Position numbers and translations under genes: made by a program. Source: Promethearchaeota archaeon (GTDB lineage Archaea > Asgardarchaeota > Lokiarchaeia > Sigyniarchaeales > Promethearchaeaceae). From it: a stretch of DNA of 7,892 nt. Below, one piece after another: positions 5,538 through 7,892 of this stretch. Every line of letters begins with the position of its first letter. The stretch's first letter is position 1. Location: NCBI GenBank assembly GCA_014729055.1, contig WJKO01000844.1, positions 1 to 7,892 of the forward strand, in the 5' to 3' direction. The notes beneath the pieces were generated by a model that was not told the origin of the DNA, searched no databases, and saw only the letters and a program-made list of their open reading frames with translations.

Positions 5538-5976
5538 TCCTCCTCCCAATTCCTTTCTGTCGTAACTCTCCTACATCTCCAGCCATTCTTAGATTCGGAA
5601 TAAAAATTCTAATAAAATGAAGTAAGACTAATATATTCCATATTTTTTTTACTTTAATTTTACCAGTAAGAAAGCCCGAGATGGGTCCTAAATCTCCTTT
5701 CGCTAAATCAGTCATTGTCTGTATCGATCCTATCTCCAGCCACAAGTCGTAATCTTGCGTAGATCCATAATTTATGTGGATATTCATACCCTTAAATATT
5801 ACGGTTACGTCATATATATCCTTAAACCCAATTATTATTGTCTTGTTCCAGTCTTTAATAAGATTTAGAAATTTCGGATCTGTTTTTCTGTATTGCAATA
5901 TATTCTTAATTCCCATACCAAGTATATCGCGAGGGTTATTGAATTCGATTATTTCTTTTTCCACTCTATTTTCCAT
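5521..5976 (-). CDS. SCP2-like lipid/sterol-carrier-domain protein
   Basis: A 151-residue protein that looks like a single SCP2 domain, a fold with a hydrophobic tunnel for fatty acyl-CoAs, sterols or similar ligands. The diagnostic parts are the beta strand VTVIFKGMNIHINYG (57-71), DLWLEI (77-82), the helix MTDLAKGDLGP (88-98) and SGFLTGKIKVKK (100-111), which corresponds to the family's characteristic LxGKIKVxG turn, followed by a hydrophobic helix (about 113-127). The last 20 residues are basic and probably disordered. There is no signal peptide. The ATG lies one base after the GH20 stop, with AGAGGT as a Shine-Dalgarno about 8 bases upstream, and its 3' end overlaps the FAD-oxidase start. 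Its place in front of the FAD and CCG genes suggests it delivers or holds a hydrophobic substrate for them; that is inference from order alone. Confidence 0.75.
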   Translation of the reverse strand: MENRVEKEIIEFNNPRDILGMGIKNILQYRKTDPKFLNLIKDWNKTIIIGFKDIYDVTVIFKGMNIHINYGSTQDYDLWLEIGSIQTMTDLAKGDLGPISGFLTGKIKVKKIWNILVLLHFIRIFIPNLRMAGDVGELRQKGIGRRNEVGA

Positions 5977-5977
5977 C

Positions 5978-7546
5978 CTATTTACCTCTTATTAGTTTTC
6001 TTATTCTCGCAATTAAAGAAGGATTTCTCTCTTCCTCGTTAGCATAATTCACTTTTAGATAATCAAGTCGTTTTTCAAAAGCCTGTAAACGTTGGAAAAA
6101 TGAAGTATAGTCTCTATTCTCCTTTGAAGTCCATGATATTTCTGCTAAAGCCATTATTCTGGGAAATGCTTGAAATTCTAGAGTCTTTTGGTCAGGAATC
6201 CATTCCGTCCATAAAGGAGTTTCTAGTCCAAGTACGTGTTTGAGTTCCTCCCCTTCCAAACCTTCCAGCACTGGGTCGAAAGAATAGACCTTCTCTAAGG
6301 GCATCCCTTTATATCCATAATTAAGATATGTAAATTTATTTTTTGAGTTTACCATATCACGACCCATTTTTATATGTTTGAGGACCTCCTTCTCACTGTG
6401 AGCCCAATAATGACATATAGCATTTGGTTCTAAACCTTCATCTAAAATTTCATTCCAACCCATTAATCTACGTCCATTCTCTGCAAGAAAAGATGCCATG
6501 GTATTAGTTACGTAAACTTGTAAATCCTCTTCATTTTTTAGGTTTTTTTCTTTAATTAGCTTCTGACAGTCAGGACATTCTTGCCATCTATCTTTAGGAA
6601 CCTCATCTCCACCGATATGTATAACTTCAGATGGAAATAAGTTCATTACTTCAGTTAACACATCCTTCCAGAATTTAAAGACTTCATCCTTGCCAGGACA
6701 ATAAATTATCTTTTTAACACCGAACGTAGAAGCGACTTCAAAGTTATCACCAAAGCACGTGAGTTCAGGATAAGCTGCTATTGCTGCTTGTGAATGTCCA
6801 GGAATCTCGATCTCGGGCACTACTGTAATAAATCTCTTTTTTGCATATTCCACTATTTCTCTTATCTCTTCTTGAGTATAGAACCCACCATGAGGCTTTC
6901 CTCTGAATTTTCGACTTCTTGAATGCTTAAGTTGAGTATCAGCTCGCTTTGATCCAATATCAGTTAACTTTGGATACTTTTTAATTTCTATACGCCATCC
7001 TTGATCTTCAGTTAAATGCCAATGGAACACATTCAGTTTCTGTAATGCCATAAGATTTAATGTTTTCTTTACGACGTCCACACCAAAGAAATGTCGACAT
7101 ACATCAAGCATATGACCGCGCCATTTAAATCTAGGATAATCTTCAATTGAAACACAAGGAATTTTCCATTCTATATCTTCTATTGGAGAATTGCTTTCAA
7201 TCTCAGGCGGTAATAATTGTCGAAGAGTCTGCATTCCATAAAATAACCCCACAGATTCTCTCGCTTTTATTACTATCTTATCTTCTGTAATATTAAGATG
7301 GTATCCTTCTTTTTCTAGAGCTAAATTCTTGTTTAATAAAAATTCAATAGTATTTTCAACTTTATCTCTTGAATTAATATCAATTGTGAAGCCAGTGGGT
7401 GTCTCAACTAACTCTTTAAGGTAGCTGACGAATTTCGTACATTCTTGGCTTGTTTTTACGCAAGTTTCCTCATTTAAAATAAAGAAACCCTTTCTTTCTA
7501 TAAGTTTATTTGGTCGTGGTATAATTGGATAATGCATAATGTACAT
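5978..7546 (-). CDS. Beta-N-acetylhexosaminidase, glycoside hydrolase family 20
   Basis: A 522-residue enzyme that removes terminal beta-linked GlcNAc or GalNAc by substrate-assisted catalysis. Residues about 1-130 form the small GH20b domain (IIPRPNKL at 8-15, GLFYGMQTLRQLL at 100-112). The barrel starts with RGHMLDVCRHF (143-153) and LNVFHWHLTEDQGWRIEIKKYP (171-192), includes VVPEIEIPGH (242-251), and carries the catalytic pair D314-E315 in HIGGDE (310-315); the GLETPLWTEW segment comes near the C-terminus. Length and motifs are complete, so it should be active. No signal peptide is seen: the N-terminus is MYIMHYPIIPRP, so it probably works in the cytoplasm on imported or recycled amino sugars. 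ATG 7546 has no clear Shine-Dalgarno; Met4 (7537) is a possible leaderless start given the TATA-like element upstream. It is followed after one base by the SCP2 gene, an odd partner for a glycosidase. Confidence 0.94.
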   Translation of the reverse strand: MYIMHYPIIPRPNKLIERKGFFILNEETCVKTSQECTKFVSYLKELVETPTGFTIDINSRDKVENTIEFLLNKNLALEKEGYHLNITEDKIVIKARESVGLFYGMQTLRQLLPPEIESNSPIEDIEWKIPCVSIEDYPRFKWRGHMLDVCRHFFGVDVVKKTLNLMALQKLNVFHWHLTEDQGWRIEIKKYPKLTDIGSKRADTQLKHSRSRKFRGKPHGGFYTQEEIREIVEYAKKRFITVVPEIEIPGHSQAAIAAYPELTCFGDNFEVASTFGVKKIIYCPGKDEVFKFWKDVLTEVMNLFPSEVIHIGGDEVPKDRWQECPDCQKLIKEKNLKNEEDLQVYVTNTMASFLAENGRRLMGWNEILDEGLEPNAICHYWAHSEKEVLKHIKMGRDMVNSKNKFTYLNYGYKGMPLEKVYSFDPVLEGLEGEELKHVLGLETPLWTEWIPDQKTLEFQAFPRIMALAEISWTSKENRDYTSFFQRLQAFEKRLDYLKVNYANEEERNPSLIARIRKLIRGK

Positions 7547-7554
7547 CCCGTGCT

Positions 7555-7575
7555 AAAATATAATATTCTTTAGTT
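7555..7575 (-). promoter_or_regulatory. Candidate TATA/BRE promoter of the GH20-to-CooC operon
   Basis: On the - strand, ACTAAAGAATATTATATTTT runs from about 7574 to 7555. It has an A-rich BRE-like part followed by a TATA-like core centred near 7561. An archaeal TATA box sits about 26 bases before the transcript start, which would put the start near 7535, at the second ATG of GH20 (7537), consistent with a leaderless mRNA. In an AT-rich 43-base gap such a match is easily fortuitous. Confidence 0.35.
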
Positions 7576-7589
7576 GCAACTTTTCTAGT

Positions 7590-7892
7590 TTATTTGGTTT
7601 GTTTTTTTTGTTTCTTTGGTTTATTCCGATTTTTCTTGACTCTGATGAAGTTAAATAATCTGATTACCGCTCTTTTTGGAGGATAGAAAACAAAATCAAT
7701 TATTACATGTATTATAACAACAAAACAAGCGGTAAAAAATATGGTATTATGCGACATCAATGTTGCGCTAATCAAGAGAAGTATCAAATTCGGATCAACG
7801 TCAGCTATTGTCCCTTGTGGTAATAAAACGTTGATATAATAATAATAACCGATTACTGCACTTAAAATCTGTGAAATTACTATTAGTATACC
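7590..7892 (-). CDS. C-terminal part of an unidentified membrane protein
   Basis: The frame is open from the right edge, so only the last 100 residues are in the window; the TTG at 7787 is internal rather than a start. Two hydrophobic segments are visible: GILIVISQILSAVIGYYYYI (1-20), then a long run from about residue 37 to 70 (LILLLISATLMS...TACFVVIIHVIIDFVFY), which could be one long or two short helices. After FVFYPP the chain becomes strongly basic (KRAVIRLFNFIRVKKNRNK) and ends in a Lys/Gln-rich tail, expected to lie on the cytoplasmic side by the positive-inside rule. I recognise no family. It is separated from the GH20 start by 43 bases and lies on the same strand, so it may share a transcript or precede a new promoter. 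Confidence 0.7.
   Translation of the reverse strand, partial: GILIVISQILSAVIGYYYYINVLLPQGTIADVDPNLILLLISATLMSHNTIFFTACFVVIIHVIIDFVFYPPKRAVIRLFNFIRVKKNRNKPKKQKKQTK

Noticed and set aside
5538..5549. TTG 5549 as start of the FAD-oxidase gene
   Set aside because: It would translate the Shine-Dalgarno as three glycines; ATG 5537 is better placed behind it.
5190..5995. + strand frames opposite the FAD-oxidase and SCP2 genes, and at 2407-2712
   Set aside because: They are antisense to genes with clear family motifs and their products have the low-complexity hydrophobic look of shadow frames.
1..7892. CRISPR array, insertion sequence, integrase site or rRNA
   Set aside because: No regularly spaced repeats, transposase motifs, long terminal inverted repeats or conserved RNA segments were seen.

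Overview
The window is AT-rich, gene-dense prokaryotic DNA carrying eight protein genes and no RNA genes. Two genes on the + strand (1-1032) face six genes on the - strand (7892-1217), and the two sets converge on a 184-base gap. The gene types suggest an anaerobe: a 2-hydroxyacyl-CoA dehydratase/benzoyl-CoA reductase-type activase, a CO-dehydrogenase-type nickel ATPase, a relative of the acetyl-CoA synthase beta subunit, and a CCG-domain (HdrD/GlcF-like) iron-sulfur protein. An AT-rich archaeon of the Asgard/Lokiarchaeia kind fits well: lysine- and isoleucine-rich proteins, T-run termination signals, and a probable selenoprotein with no obvious bacterial-type SECIS. An anaerobic bacterium is not excluded, because several genes have strong Shine-Dalgarno sequences.

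+ strand. Bases 1-513 hold the C-terminal part of a BadF/BadG/HgdC-type ATPase with both cluster-ligating cysteines. It is followed after 39 bases by a peroxiredoxin-like gene (553-1032) interrupted by an in-frame TGA at 688-690. That TGA sits exactly where the family has its redox cysteine (Asn-Sec-Pro-Phe-Cys-Arg-Arg-His), so I read it as selenocysteine. A simple ORF call would keep only the C-terminal 91 residues. The gap 1033-1216 holds inverted repeats, a T-run and a short direct repeat; I could not identify a convincing SECIS element there.

- strand. In order of transcription: the 3' end of a membrane protein (7892-7590); a GH20 beta-N-acetylhexosaminidase (7546-5978); an SCP2-like lipid-binding protein (5976-5521); an FAD-linked oxidase (5537-4065); a two-[4Fe-4S], two-CCG-domain protein (4064-2835); a 270-residue protein matching only the middle of the CdhC/AcsB acetyl-CoA synthase subunit (2774-1962); and a CooC/AcsF-like nickel ATPase (1987-1217). 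From GH20 to CooC the genes overlap or lie 0-60 bases apart, so they look like one operon.

The most interesting reading is that the last five genes form an undescribed redox module. The FAD protein would oxidise a hydrophobic or CoA-type substrate presented by the SCP2 protein and pass electrons to the CCG protein. The CooC-like ATPase would serve the truncated acetyl-CoA-synthase-like protein, which keeps three cysteines at the start of the A-cluster region but lacks the whole C-terminal nickel-site domain. That scheme is inference; the individual family assignments are much firmer.
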